Shown one piece after another: positions 1 to 7,188 of a stretch of 14,908 bases of DNA (the stretch's first letter is position 1; the number at the start of each line of letters is the position of its first letter). Origin of the DNA: Pseudomonadota bacterium (lineage in GTDB: Bacteria > Pseudomonadota > Alphaproteobacteria > UBA8366 > JADFVY01); contig JADFVY010000570.1 of the NCBI GenBank assembly GCA_015222795.1, positions 1-14,908 of the forward strand. The letters are read 5' to 3'. The translations under genes and the position numbers were made by a program. The notes under the pieces are model-generated. The model saw only the letters and a list, made by a program, of their open reading frames with translations. It was not told where the DNA came from and did no database searches.

Positions 1-1199
1 ACCATCTCGATGCAGCCCTCCACCGGGCAGACGCTGGCGCACAGGTTGCAGCCGACGCATTCCTCGTCCTTCACGTCGAAGTAACGCACGCCGTCCCTCG
101 TCTCGGAAATGGCCTGGTGCGAGGTATCCTCGCAGACGATGTGGCAGCGCCCGCATTTGATGCAGAGATCCTGGTTGATCTTGGCCTTCACCACGTAATT
201 GAGGTTCAGGTACTGCCAGTCGGTGACGTTGGGCACCGCCGCCCCGACGAAATCGCCAACATTGGTATAGCCTTTTTCGTCCATGAAGGCCGACAGCCCC
301 TCGATCATATCCTCGACGATCCTGAAGCCGTATGTCATTGCCGCGGTGCAGACCTGAACGTTGGAGGCGCCCAGCGCCATGAAATCCACCGCATCGCGCC
401 ATGTGGTGACGCCGCCGATCCCGGATATGGGCAGACCCGCGGTTTCCGGGTCGCGGGCGATTTCGGCCACCATGTTCAGCGCGATGGGCTTCACCGCCGG
501 CCCGCAATAACCGCCATGGGTGCCCTTGCCGTCGGTCGGCGGGTTGGGCGCCATCGTGTCGAGATCGACCCCCATGATGGAACTGATGGTGTTGATCAGG
601 GACACTGCATCCGCGCCGCCTTCCTTCGCCGCGCGGGCGGGCTGGCGAATATCCGAAATATTCGGGGTCAGCTTCACGATCACCGGCATGCTTGTATGCT
701 GCTTGCACCAGCGCGCGACCATCCCGACATATTCCGGAACCTGGCCAACCGCCGCGCCCATGCCGCGTTCCGACATGCCGTGCGGGCAGCCGAAATTCAG
801 CTCGATCCCGTCTGCCCCGGTATCCTCGACCAGCGGCAGGATCACCTTCCAGGATTTCTCCTCGCAGGGCACCATCAGCGAGACCACGATGGCCCGGTCC
901 GGCCAGGCCTTCTTCATCGCCTTGATTTCGCGAAGATTGATGTCCAGCGGCCGGTCGGTAATCAGCTCGATATTGTTGAAACCCAGCAACTGGCGGTCTG
1001 CGCCGTGGATCGCGCCATAACGCGGCCCGTTGACGTTGACGATATGCGGGTCCTCGCCGAGTGTCTTCCACACCACGCCGCCCCAGCCCGCCTTGAAGGC
1101 ACGGGGGACGTTGACCTCGCGGTCGGTCGGCGGGGCCGAGGCCAGCCAGAAGGGGTTTGGCGACTTGATCCCCAGGAATTCGCTACGCAAATCAGCCAT
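1..1199 (-). CDS. preA: NAD-dependent dihydropyrimidine dehydrogenase, catalytic/Fe-S subunit PreA (3' end beyond window)
   Basis: PreA is the FMN subunit that reduces uracil and thymine to 5,6-dihydropyrimidines, the first step of reductive pyrimidine breakdown, with electrons supplied by PreT in the cytoplasm. I translated the minus strand by hand. It begins MADLRSEFLGIKSPNPFW, carries the dihydroorotate-dehydrogenase-like barrel with GCPHGMSERGMG near residues 138-148, the SGIGG phosphate-binding motif, and a C-terminal 2x[4Fe-4S] ferredoxin domain with CIKCGRCHIVC and CVGCNLCASVCP. About 399 codons are present; family members are 411-424 residues, so only the last few codons are cut off. 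The residue matching the acid cysteine of mammalian DPD is Val (AAVGQ); E. coli PreA, as I recall it, also has Val. The ATG at 1199 has AGGAG upstream at normal spacing. The gene lies 47 bp downstream of preT and is surely cotranscribed with it. Later pathway steps (dihydropyrimidinase, beta-ureidopropionase) are not in the window. Confidence 0.95.
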   Translation of the reverse strand, partial: MADLRSEFLGIKSPNPFWLASAPPTDREVNVPRAFKAGWGGVVWKTLGEDPHIVNVNGPRYGAIHGADRQLLGFNNIELITDRPLDINLREIKAMKKAWPDRAIVVSLMVPCEEKSWKVILPLVEDTGADGIELNFGCPHGMSERGMGAAVGQVPEYVGMVARWCKQHTSMPVIVKLTPNISDIRQPARAAKEGGADAVSLINTISSIMGVDLDTMAPNPPTDGKGTHGGYCGPAVKPIALNMVAEIARDPETAGLPISGIGGVTTWRDAVDFMALGASNVQVCTAAMTYGFRIVEDMIEGLSAFMDEKGYTNVGDFVGAAVPNVTDWQYLNLNYVVKAKINQDLCIKCGRCHIVCEDTSHQAISETRDGVRYFDVKDEECVGCNLCASVCPVEGCIEM

Positions 1200-1246
1200 G
1201 GCTCATTCTCCTCTTCGACATCTAGTGGTCTCCACCCACCGCATGG

Positions 1247-2578
1247 TCATGCGGTCAGCCCGCGGTGAATTGACTCGGCGGCCAGTTTGCCGTCCTCGAC
1301 CGAGGCCACGGTCAGATCCTCGCCGCCATCCACGCAATCGCCACCGGCCCAGATATTTCCGACACTGGTGCGGCGCTCCTCGTCGATCGCTATCCGGCCA
1401 CCTTTCAGGGTAACGCCCGAATCCCCAAGGCAGGCTGGCAGGAACTTCTGGCCGATCGCCTTGAAGACCTGGTCGGCCGGCAGAACGAATGTTTCACCCG
1501 TGCCGCCGTCACCGTTCTGGTATTCGAATTCGACACCGGCGACCTTGCCGCCATCGCCATGAATGCGGACCGGCGCGGCCCAGAGGCGAATTTGTACGCC
1601 ACTGGTCTGGGCCAGTTCCTGTTCGTAACCGCTGGCCTTAAGCTGCTCGCGGCCGCGACGATAAACCATGGAGACATCTTCGGCGCCCAGCCGTTTGGTC
1701 TGGACCGCGATATCCACCGCCGTCATGCCGCCGCCGATCACGACGACGCGGCGACCCACCGCCAGTTTGGCCTTGTCCGGGGTCTGGCGCAGATCGGCGA
1801 TATAGTCGATCGCATCGACCACCCCGTCCAGATCCTCACCCTCGAGCCCCAGCGCGTTGACGCCGCCCATGCCGAGCCCCAGGAACACCGCGTCATGATC
1901 GTTAACAAGGTTATTCAGTTCCAGGCCGTCGCCAAGCCCCGCGCCGTACCGGATTTCGATACCCCCGATGCCGAGAATATATTGGATTTCCCGTTGCGCG
2001 AAATCGCCCGGTGTCTTGTAGGCGGCCAGGCCGTATTCATTCAGCCCGCCGGGTTTTTTCCTCGCCTCGAAGATCGTGACGTCATGCCCGTACATCGCCA
2101 GGCGGTGCGCGCAGGCCAGGCCGGCCGGCCCACCGCCAACGACGGCGATTATTTTACCCGTTGCCGCCGCGCGGCTGAATTTCTGCTCACCGCTCTCCAT
2201 CAGGACATCGGTGGCGTAACGCTGCAACTGTCCGATCCGGACCGGCTTTCCCTCGGCCTCGTTGCGCACGCAGACTTCCTCGCACAGGGTTTCGGTCGGG
2301 CAGACCCGGGCGCACATGCCGCCGATGATGTTCTGCTTGAAGATGGTATGCGCCGACCCCTTGGGGTTTGCGGTCGCGATCTGGCGGATAAACAACGGCA
2401 CGTCGATGCTCGTCGGGCAGGCGGTCATGCAGGGCGCGTCGTGGCAGAAATAGCAACGCTGCGCCTCTACCAGCGCCTCATGCACGCTGAGCGGCGGATG
2501 GATATCGGAGAAATTGGTGCTGTATTCTTCCGCCGTTAAACGGCCCGCCGCCACGCCGGATACTCGATGCTTGTCCAT
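1247..2578 (-). CDS. preT: NAD-dependent dihydropyrimidine dehydrogenase, FAD/NAD subunit PreT
   Basis: PreT takes electrons from NAD(P)H through FAD and Fe-S clusters and passes them to PreA. Numbering from the ATG at 2578 (443 aa): an N-terminal GltD-like double-cluster domain with Cys 42, 45, 50, 54 (CYFCHDAPCMTAC) and Cys 89, 93, 99, 103 (CARVCPTETLCEEVC); an FAD-binding GGGPAG at 148-153; a second dinucleotide site IGGGMTAVD at 281-289; and a C-terminal AGGDCVDGGEDLTVASVEDG FAD-closing motif. The ORF extends upstream to an ATG at 2659 (470 aa), but I prefer 2578. It has GGGAGGT at 2589-2595, the protein then begins like other PreT proteins (short lead, then GRLTAEEY), and the 2659 ATG has no SD and sits inside promoter elements. 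The gene is divergent from the amidase and is the first gene of a preT-preA operon. Confidence 0.94.
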   Translation of the reverse strand: MDKHRVSGVAAGRLTAEEYSTNFSDIHPPLSVHEALVEAQRCYFCHDAPCMTACPTSIDVPLFIRQIATANPKGSAHTIFKQNIIGGMCARVCPTETLCEEVCVRNEAEGKPVRIGQLQRYATDVLMESGEQKFSRAAATGKIIAVVGGGPAGLACAHRLAMYGHDVTIFEARKKPGGLNEYGLAAYKTPGDFAQREIQYILGIGGIEIRYGAGLGDGLELNNLVNDHDAVFLGLGMGGVNALGLEGEDLDGVVDAIDYIADLRQTPDKAKLAVGRRVVVIGGGMTAVDIAVQTKRLGAEDVSMVYRRGREQLKASGYEQELAQTSGVQIRLWAAPVRIHGDGGKVAGVEFEYQNGDGGTGETFVLPADQVFKAIGQKFLPACLGDSGVTLKGGRIAIDEERRTSVGNIWAGGDCVDGGEDLTVASVEDGKLAAESIHRGLTA

Positions 2579-2588
2579 ATCTTCGACG

Positions 2589-2595
2589 ACCTCCC
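2589..2595 (-). promoter_or_regulatory. Ribosome binding site that decides the preT start
   Basis: On the minus strand this reads GGGAGGT, 10 nt before the ATG at 2578. The alternative ATG at 2659 has only AT-rich sequence before it. This supports the 443-residue form of PreT. Confidence 0.65.
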
Positions 2596-2654
2596 TGTTA
2601 GTGGTGTAAATCAGACGGAGGGTACCCATCACTTTATCGCGTATATGTTGGTTA

Positions 2655-2683
2655 TTCACATCGCAATTTATTTACCATATGAT
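2655..2683 (+). promoter_or_regulatory. Sigma70-like promoter for the amidase gene
   Basis: A -35 box TTCACA (2655-2660, 5 of 6 consensus bases) and a -10 box TATGAT (2678-2683, 5 of 6) are separated by exactly 17 nt. Transcription would start near 2690, giving a leader of about 38 nt before the amidase ATG at 2728. The -10 box lies within the palindrome 2670-2687, so a bound repressor would block it. Confidence 0.6.
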
Positions 2684-2697
2684 AAATTTTTTGGCAA
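2669..2697 (-). promoter_or_regulatory. Sigma70-like promoter for preT-preA
   Basis: On the minus strand a -35 box TTGCCA (from 2697 to 2692, 5 of 6 consensus) and a -10 box TAAATA (from 2674 to 2669, 3 of 6) are 17 nt apart. Transcription would begin near 2662, leaving no leader for a start at 2659 but about 84 nt for the start at 2578. It is weaker than the plus-strand promoter it overlaps. Confidence 0.45.
2670..2687. promoter_or_regulatory. 18-bp imperfect palindrome, probable operator
   Basis: ATTTACCATATGATAAAT pairs with itself at 8 of 9 positions around the centre of CATATG. It overlaps the -10 boxes of both divergent promoters, a classical repressor position. The half-site ATTTAC/ATTTAT recurs in the intergenic region upstream of the gntR gene (13941-13968), which points to the GntR regulator in this window, though no binding is shown. 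Confidence 0.5.
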
Positions 2698-2727
2698 TAA
2701 GCCATCATTAGAAGGGAGTTAGGCGAG

Positions 2728-4131
2728 ATGGAATTCGGCAAGGACATGCCGCTGGATATGGCCAGCCTGGCCCGGCTTTACCGTGATGGCGAACTGACGC
2801 CCGGCGCGCTCGTCGCCGGACTGATCGACCGGATTGCGGCTCGGGGCGATGACAATGTATGGATCCACCGCACGACCGCCGCCGACCTGGCCGCCCGCGC
2901 GGCGGTGTTTGAGAAGGCGGGGCCCGAGGTCCTGCCACTTTACGGCATTCCGTTTGCGATCAAGGACAACATGGATATCGCCGGCCTGACGACAACGGCG
3001 GGCTGCCCGGCCTATGCCTATGTCGCGGAAGAAACGGCCCCCGCCATCGCCCGCCTGCTCGACGCCGGCGCGATCCTGATCGGCAAGGCCAACCTGGACC
3101 AGTTCGCCACCGGGCTTGTCGGGGTGCGCACGCCCTACGGCATACCGGGTAACTCCTTCGACCCGTCGTACGTTCCCGGCGGGTCCAGCGCGGGGTCGGC
3201 GGTGGCCGTGGCGGCGGGGCTGGTATCCTTCTCACTGGGCACCGACACCGCCGGGTCGGGCCGCGTCCCCGCCGCCTTCAACAATATTATCGGGCTTAAG
3301 CCAACGCGCGGCTTGTTGAGTTGCCGGGGCGTCGTTCCGGCCTGCCGGTCGCTGGATTGTGTCTCGATTTTCGCGCTGACCGGCGCGGACGCGGCGGCGG
3401 TGCTGGAAGTGGCCGGCGCCTACGATCCCGACGATGCGTTTTCCCGCGCCGCGCCCGAGGGGTATACCGTCGCCCCCGAACCCGCCCCCACGGCTTTCCG
3501 TTTCGGCGTGCCGAGGCCCGAACAACTGGAATTCTTCGGCAATCGCGATGCCGCCGCGCTGTTCGATGCCGCCGTCGAGCGTCTGGAAGGACTTGGCGGC
3601 CGCAAGACCCTCATCGATTTCGAACCGTTTCAGGCAACCGCCCGCCTGCTCTATGACGGCCCCTGGGTCGACGAGCGCAGGGCCGCCGTCGGCGATTTCA
3701 TCGCCGCCAATCAGGCCGAAACTCATCCGGTGACGCGCAAGATCATCATGGAAGGCAAAAGCTATTCCGCGGTGGACGCCTACCGCGCCTATTACCGGCT
3801 GCGGGAGATGAAACAACAAACCGAGCCGGTATGGGACGATATCGATATCCTGTTCACGCCGACCGCCGGAACCATATACAGCATCGCCGAAGTCGAGGCC
3901 GACCCCATCCGCCTGAACGCCAACCTCGGTTACTACACGAACTATATGAACCTGCTGGACCTCGCGGGCGTTGCCGTACCGGCGGGTATGCTGTCAAACG
4001 GGCTGCCGTTCGGCGTGACCCTGACCGCCCCTGCCTATTGCGAACAGCGGTTGCTGGCAATCGGGGATGCGATGCACCGGGCCACGGGCCTGCCGATGGG
4101 CGCGACCAGCCTGCCCTTGCCCGCGCCATGA
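2728..4131 (+). CDS. Amidase-signature hydrolase, AtzF-like, without the C-terminal domain
   Basis: This is an amidase-signature serine hydrolase that cleaves a C-N amide or ureide bond. The Ser-cisSer-Lys triad is complete: K79 (AIKDN), S153 (GGSSAGS) and S177 (DTAGSGR). These lie at a constant offset of 12 from K91/S165/S189 that I recall for AtzF allophanate hydrolase, and the surrounding stretches (PLYGIPFAIKDNMDIAG, NLDQFATGLVG, GVVPACRSLDC) are of AtzF/TrzF type. The protein is 467 aa against about 605 for AtzF: it ends where the amidase domain ends and no C-terminal domain follows in any frame. Substrate is unknown; allophanate, another ureide, or a product of pyrimidine-base breakdown are possible given the divergent preTA operon. 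The ATG at 2728 has GAAGGGAG upstream. The gene converges on the lactonase at 4284. Confidence 0.88.
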   Translation: MEFGKDMPLDMASLARLYRDGELTPGALVAGLIDRIAARGDDNVWIHRTTAADLAARAAVFEKAGPEVLPLYGIPFAIKDNMDIAGLTTTAGCPAYAYVAEETAPAIARLLDAGAILIGKANLDQFATGLVGVRTPYGIPGNSFDPSYVPGGSSAGSAVAVAAGLVSFSLGTDTAGSGRVPAAFNNIIGLKPTRGLLSCRGVVPACRSLDCVSIFALTGADAAAVLEVAGAYDPDDAFSRAAPEGYTVAPEPAPTAFRFGVPRPEQLEFFGNRDAAALFDAAVERLEGLGGRKTLIDFEPFQATARLLYDGPWVDERRAAVGDFIAANQAETHPVTRKIIMEGKSYSAVDAYRAYYRLREMKQQTEPVWDDIDILFTPTAGTIYSIAEVEADPIRLNANLGYYTNYMNLLDLAGVAVPAGMLSNGLPFGVTLTAPAYCEQRLLAIGDAMHRATGLPMGATSLPLPAP

Positions 4132-4250
4132 AACCGGTCTTCGAAACCGCGCACATGTACACGGCCGGTGACCTCGGCATACCCATCGCCCGCGTCTTCG
4201 GCGTCACCTCGTTCAAACTGGGGGACGGAATGGGCGTTGTTGAGGGCTGA
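4128..4250 (+). CDS. Possible 40-aa small protein translationally coupled to the amidase
   Basis: The ATG overlaps the amidase stop as ATGA (4128-4131). The reading frame encodes 40 residues starting MKPVFETAHMYTAGDLG and ending GDGMGVVEG, then TGA at 4248-4250. The composition looks protein-like (mixed hydrophobics, few Arg or Pro), unlike the shadow frames nearby. There is no SD of its own, so translation would rely on reinitiation. I do not recognise the peptide. It could be a small partner of the amidase, a remnant of a longer deleted gene, or chance; it is not the missing AtzF C-terminal domain in another frame. Confidence 0.35.
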   Translation: MKPVFETAHMYTAGDLGIPIARVFGVTSFKLGDGMGVVEG

Positions 4251-4283
4251 CCTGCATCCGCCACGGGACCTCGCGGTTCCGGG

Positions 4284-5159
4284 CTACCCCGCGAAGCGCG
4301 GCTCCGGAACGCCCTTGATGCCGAGATCGTGGATCGCGAACATGCTGCCGCGCAGCACGCCGTCGCTGGGGAAACGCGGCAACGGGGGCTTGGCCATCGA
4401 GGTTATGTACAGAATATCGAGATTTGGCCCACCGAACATGCAACTCGTCACCTTCTTGACCGGCATCTCGATCACGCGCTCGACCTTGCCGTCCGGTGTA
4501 TAGCGGACGACCTTGCCGTCATAAACCTGCGCGTTCCACAGGCAGCCCTCGGCATCGACGGTCGAGCCGTCGGCCGCGCCACCGGTCGAGGTGTCGATCT
4601 TGGCGAAGGTGCGCCGGTTCGAGACATTGCCGGTATCCAGATCGTAGTCGTAGGCCCAGATCTCGCCGGACCAGGAATCGGCAAAATAAAAGGTGCCACC
4701 GTCGGGGCTCCAGCAGGGGCCGTTCGAGACGATGATATCGGTGTCCAGCGTATGCAGCGACAGGTCGGGATCGAGCCGGTACAGCTTGCCGTTGGGCCCA
4801 TCCTCCACCTTGTCCATGGAACCAGCCACGAAACGGCCGCGCTTGTCGACCTTGCCGTCATTCATCCTGTTGCCGTCCTTGCCGGGTTCGGGATCAACGA
4901 TCAACTCGACATCGCCGGTATCGAAATCCAGGGCATAGAACCCGTCCTCGAGCGACACCACCGCGCCACCCTTCTCGCGTAGCGCCATCGAGCCGATCTT
5001 CGACGGCACGTCCCAGGCGCGCACCTCGCGGCCATCGTGGGTGCAGCGGAATACGTTGCATCCGAAACTGTCGATGAAATACAGGCGCTGCTCGTCAACG
5101 TCCCACAACGGACCCTCGCCCAGGATGGTCTTCACATCGATAACGACTTCAATCCGCAT
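4284..5159 (-). CDS. SMP-30/gluconolactonase family lactonase (copy A)
   Basis: This is a six-bladed beta-propeller lactonase of the SMP-30/regucalcin family, 291 aa, the usual length. These enzymes hydrolyse sugar lactones to aldonic acids with a divalent metal. Expected metal and substrate residues are in place: E15 (LGEGPLWD), N100-D101 (MNDGKVD), N146 (SNGPCWSPDG) and D198 (ADGSTVD). No signal peptide is seen, so it should be cytoplasmic. The ATG at 5159 has GGGAGAA at good spacing. It is the last gene of the eight-gene run, 27 bp after its paralog at 5187-6065, and converges on the amidase region. No clear terminator was found after it. It probably opens the lactone of the sugar acid handled by the upstream dehydrogenases. 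Confidence 0.92.
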   Translation of the reverse strand: MRIEVVIDVKTILGEGPLWDVDEQRLYFIDSFGCNVFRCTHDGREVRAWDVPSKIGSMALREKGGAVVSLEDGFYALDFDTGDVELIVDPEPGKDGNRMNDGKVDKRGRFVAGSMDKVEDGPNGKLYRLDPDLSLHTLDTDIIVSNGPCWSPDGGTFYFADSWSGEIWAYDYDLDTGNVSNRRTFAKIDTSTGGAADGSTVDAEGCLWNAQVYDGKVVRYTPDGKVERVIEMPVKKVTSCMFGGPNLDILYITSMAKPPLPRFPSDGVLRGSMFAIHDLGIKGVPEPRFAG

Positions 5160-5186
5160 TTTATTCTCCCGTTTTCATACTGTGTT

Positions 5187-6065
5187 TCACCCGGCGAACC
5201 GGGGTTCGGGCAGGCCCTTTACGCCCAGCCCGTGAATGGCGAATACGCCGCCCGCCTCGCGCTCTCCCGGCATGACGCCGCCAATCGGCCGCGCCATCGA
5301 GGTAACATAGGCTATATCCAGGTCGGGGCCGCCGAAACTGATGCTCGTGGTACTTTCCACCGGCAGGCCGACGACGCGGTCCAGCTTGCCGTCCGGGGTA
5401 ATGCGCACCAGGCGGCCGCGAAAGACCTCGGCGCTCCAGACATGGTCTTCCTCGTCGACCGTCGCGCCGTCGGGGAACCCCGGCAAACCAAGTTCCTCGA
5501 AATTGGCGAAGGGGCGTTTGTTGGAAACGCCGCCGGTCGCTATGTCGTAATCATAGGCATAGATGGTCTTGCGGAAACTGTCGGCAAAATAGAAGGTCTT
5601 GCCGTCGCTGCTCCAGCAGGGACCGTTCGAGCAAATGATGTCCCGATCCAGCTCATGCGTGCTCAGGTCCGGGTCGAGCCGGAACAGCTTACACAGCGGG
5701 TCGCTCTCTTCGTAGTCCATATAGCCCGCGACGAACCGCCCCTGCCGGTCCACCTTGCCGTCATTCATGCGGATGCGCGGCTTGCCGGGGTCCGGGTCGG
5801 CGATTTTTTCGGTCTTTCCGGTCTCGAAATCAAGCGTATAAAAGCCGTCACGCAGCGAACAAATCGCGCCACCCTTCTCGCGCAATGCCATCGAGCCTAT
5901 ATTTTCCGGCACATCCCATGAACGCCGCTCGCCGCCAGCGGCGTCGCAGCGATGAACCTTGTCGCCGAGGCTGTCGATCCAGTAAAGGCGCTGTTCCGCC
6001 ACGTCCCAGAGCGGCCCCTCGCCCAGAGAGGCCTTGGCGTCGACCAGAAGTTCGATCCGCAACAT
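5187..6065 (-). CDS. SMP-30/gluconolactonase family lactonase (copy B)
   Basis: A second SMP-30 lactonase, 292 aa from the ATG at 6065. An in-frame start at 6101 would add 12 residues, but the start at 6065 has GGAGG five nt upstream and matches the N-terminus of copy A (LGEGPLWDV). Metal-site residues are E16, N101-D102 (MNDGKVD), N147 (SNGPCWSSDG) and D199 (PDGATVD). It is clearly similar to copy A through the whole length and shares the C-terminal PEPRFAG, so the pair arose by tandem duplication. Divergence is greatest in the loop after NDGKVD (residues 112-125 region) and in the TSMA...GVFAIH loop near the C-terminus, which may reflect different lactone preference. It begins 13 bp after the BKACE gene, so the two are cotranscribed. 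Confidence 0.92.
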   Translation of the reverse strand: MLRIELLVDAKASLGEGPLWDVAEQRLYWIDSLGDKVHRCDAAGGERRSWDVPENIGSMALREKGGAICSLRDGFYTLDFETGKTEKIADPDPGKPRIRMNDGKVDRQGRFVAGYMDYEESDPLCKLFRLDPDLSTHELDRDIICSNGPCWSSDGKTFYFADSFRKTIYAYDYDIATGGVSNKRPFANFEELGLPGFPDGATVDEEDHVWSAEVFRGRLVRITPDGKLDRVVGLPVESTTSISFGGPDLDIAYVTSMARPIGGVMPGEREAGGVFAIHGLGVKGLPEPRFAG

Positions 6066-6078
6066 GTCGCCCTCCAAC

Positions 6079-7011
6079 TCAGAAGTTGACCTGATCACCA
6101 CCCTTCAGGCTGAGTATTTCGCGCGCCTCGTCCGGCGTCGCGACCTCCTGCCCCAGCCCCTCGATGATCTTGCGGGCCAGCTTCACTTGATCGGCGTTCG
6201 ATTTGGCCAGCACGCCCTTGCCGGCCCAGATGCTGTCTTCCAGCCCGACGCGGATATTGCCGCCCATGGACGCCGCCTGCGCGGCGATGCGCAGTTGCGC
6301 CGCGCCCGCACCCAGCACCGACCAGCGGAAATCAGAGCCGAACAGCCGGTCGGCCGTACGCTTCATGTGGCTGACGTCTTCCGGGTGGGAGCCGATGCCG
6401 CCCAGGATGCCGAACACCGATTGGATAAAGAAGGGCGGCTTGACCAGCCCGCGGTCGGCGAAATGCTTCAGGTTATAGAGATGCGAGATGTCATAGCATT
6501 CGAACTCGAACCGCGTGCCGTTTTCGTAACAGGTCTCCAGGACGTATTCGATGTCCTTAAAGCTGTTGCGGAACACCAGATCGCGGGTCGCTTCCAGATG
6601 CTCGCGCTCCCACTCATACTTGAAGTCCGTGTATTTTTCCAACAGCGGGAAAAGCCCGAAATTCATCGAGCCCATGTTCAGCGACGCCACCTCCGGCTTG
6701 AACTGGGCCGCCGGACTAACGCGTTCCTTCACCGTCATATAGGGGCTGCCGCCGGTGGTGATATTGATGGCGGCATTGGTGCCCTGCTTGATGCGCGGCA
6801 GAAAACGGGCGAAGGCTTCGGGCGTCTGGTCCGGCTTGCCGGTCTCGGGGTCGCGAGCGTGGAGATGAAGGATCGCCGCCCCGGCCTCGGCCGCCGCGAT
6901 CGCCTCGGCCGCGATCTGGTCGGGCGTGATGGGCAGATGCGGGGTCATCGTTGGCGTATGGATGGCGCCGGTAATGGCGCAGGTGATGACAATTTTGCCT
7001 TTGGTCGACAT
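6079..7011 (-). CDS. Beta-keto acid cleavage enzyme (BKACE, DUF849)
   Basis: BKACE enzymes are zinc-dependent TIM barrels that condense a beta-keto acid with acetyl-CoA to give acetoacetate and the CoA ester of the remaining acyl part. The 310-aa protein shows the N-terminal ITCAITGAIHTPTM, the zinc ligands H49 and H51 with D54 in HLHARD, ITTGGSP at 84-90, ASLNMGSMNFG at 109-119, and E258 in RVGLEDSIW. I chose ATG 7011 (AAGGAG upstream, typical N-terminus) over an upstream in-frame start at 7089 that would run into the repeat region. Compared from memory, it resembles the 2-deoxy-3-keto-ribonate cleavage enzyme of the deoxyribonate pathway (products glyceryl-CoA and acetoacetate) more than the lysine-pathway Kce. 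Dehydrocarnitine cleavage is the main alternative, but no betainyl-CoA thioesterase is nearby. Confidence 0.92.
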   Translation of the reverse strand: MSTKGKIVITCAITGAIHTPTMTPHLPITPDQIAAEAIAAAEAGAAILHLHARDPETGKPDQTPEAFARFLPRIKQGTNAAINITTGGSPYMTVKERVSPAAQFKPEVASLNMGSMNFGLFPLLEKYTDFKYEWEREHLEATRDLVFRNSFKDIEYVLETCYENGTRFEFECYDISHLYNLKHFADRGLVKPPFFIQSVFGILGGIGSHPEDVSHMKRTADRLFGSDFRWSVLGAGAAQLRIAAQAASMGGNIRVGLEDSIWAGKGVLAKSNADQVKLARKIIEGLGQEVATPDEAREILSLKGGDQVNF

Positions 7012-7060
7012 AGTGGTTTCTCCTTGAATCCGGTAGTTAGAGCGTATGTGGCCGGGACGG

Positions 7061-7171
7061 AGCGACCTCGTCCTTCGAGACGGCGCCAAGCGCCTCCTCA
7101 GGATGAGGCTTTTGCATTTATGCCCTCATCCTGAGGAGGGCTGAAAGCCCGTCTCGAAGGACGAGGTCGCT
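7061..7171. repeat. BIME-like pair of inverted REP hairpins inside the operon
   Basis: Two palindromic units of about 48 bp face each other across a 15-bp spacer. Outer arms 7061-7083 and 7149-7171 are perfectly complementary (23 bp, core CCTCGTCCTTCGAGAC). Inner arms 7093-7108 and 7124-7139 are perfectly complementary (16 bp, core CCTCAGGATGAGG). Each unit also folds on itself: CCTC/GAGG and TCCT/AGGA flank an apical stem that is GGCGC-CAA-GCGCC in the left unit (7082-7094) and GGGCT-GAA-AGCCC in the right unit (7138-7150). The element lies in the 177-bp gap between the dehydrogenase at 7189 and BKACE at 7011. It resembles the dispersed palindromes common in alphaproteobacterial intergenic DNA and may act as an mRNA processing or stability element. 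Confidence 0.85.
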
Positions 7172-7188
7172 CGATACCCGAAAGCAAA

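Noticed and set aside
117..1268. 383-codon open frame opposite preA
   Set aside because: Antisense shadow of a confidently identified gene, with no family resemblance and shadow-type composition.
2579..2659. Longer PreT with 27 extra N-terminal residues from ATG 2659
   Set aside because: No SD, the codon lies within the predicted promoter, and the extra residues are unlike the family; the start at 2578 has GGGAGGT.
2960..3819. Minus-strand frames inside the amidase gene
   Set aside because: Arg/Pro-rich shadows without start signals, opposite a gene with a full catalytic triad.
5187..5215. Hairpin spanning the stop of lactonase copy B (CCCGG-TTCG-CCGGG) as a terminator
   Set aside because: It lies in codons shared with copy A (PEPRFAG), has no U-tract and is followed at once by the next gene of the run.
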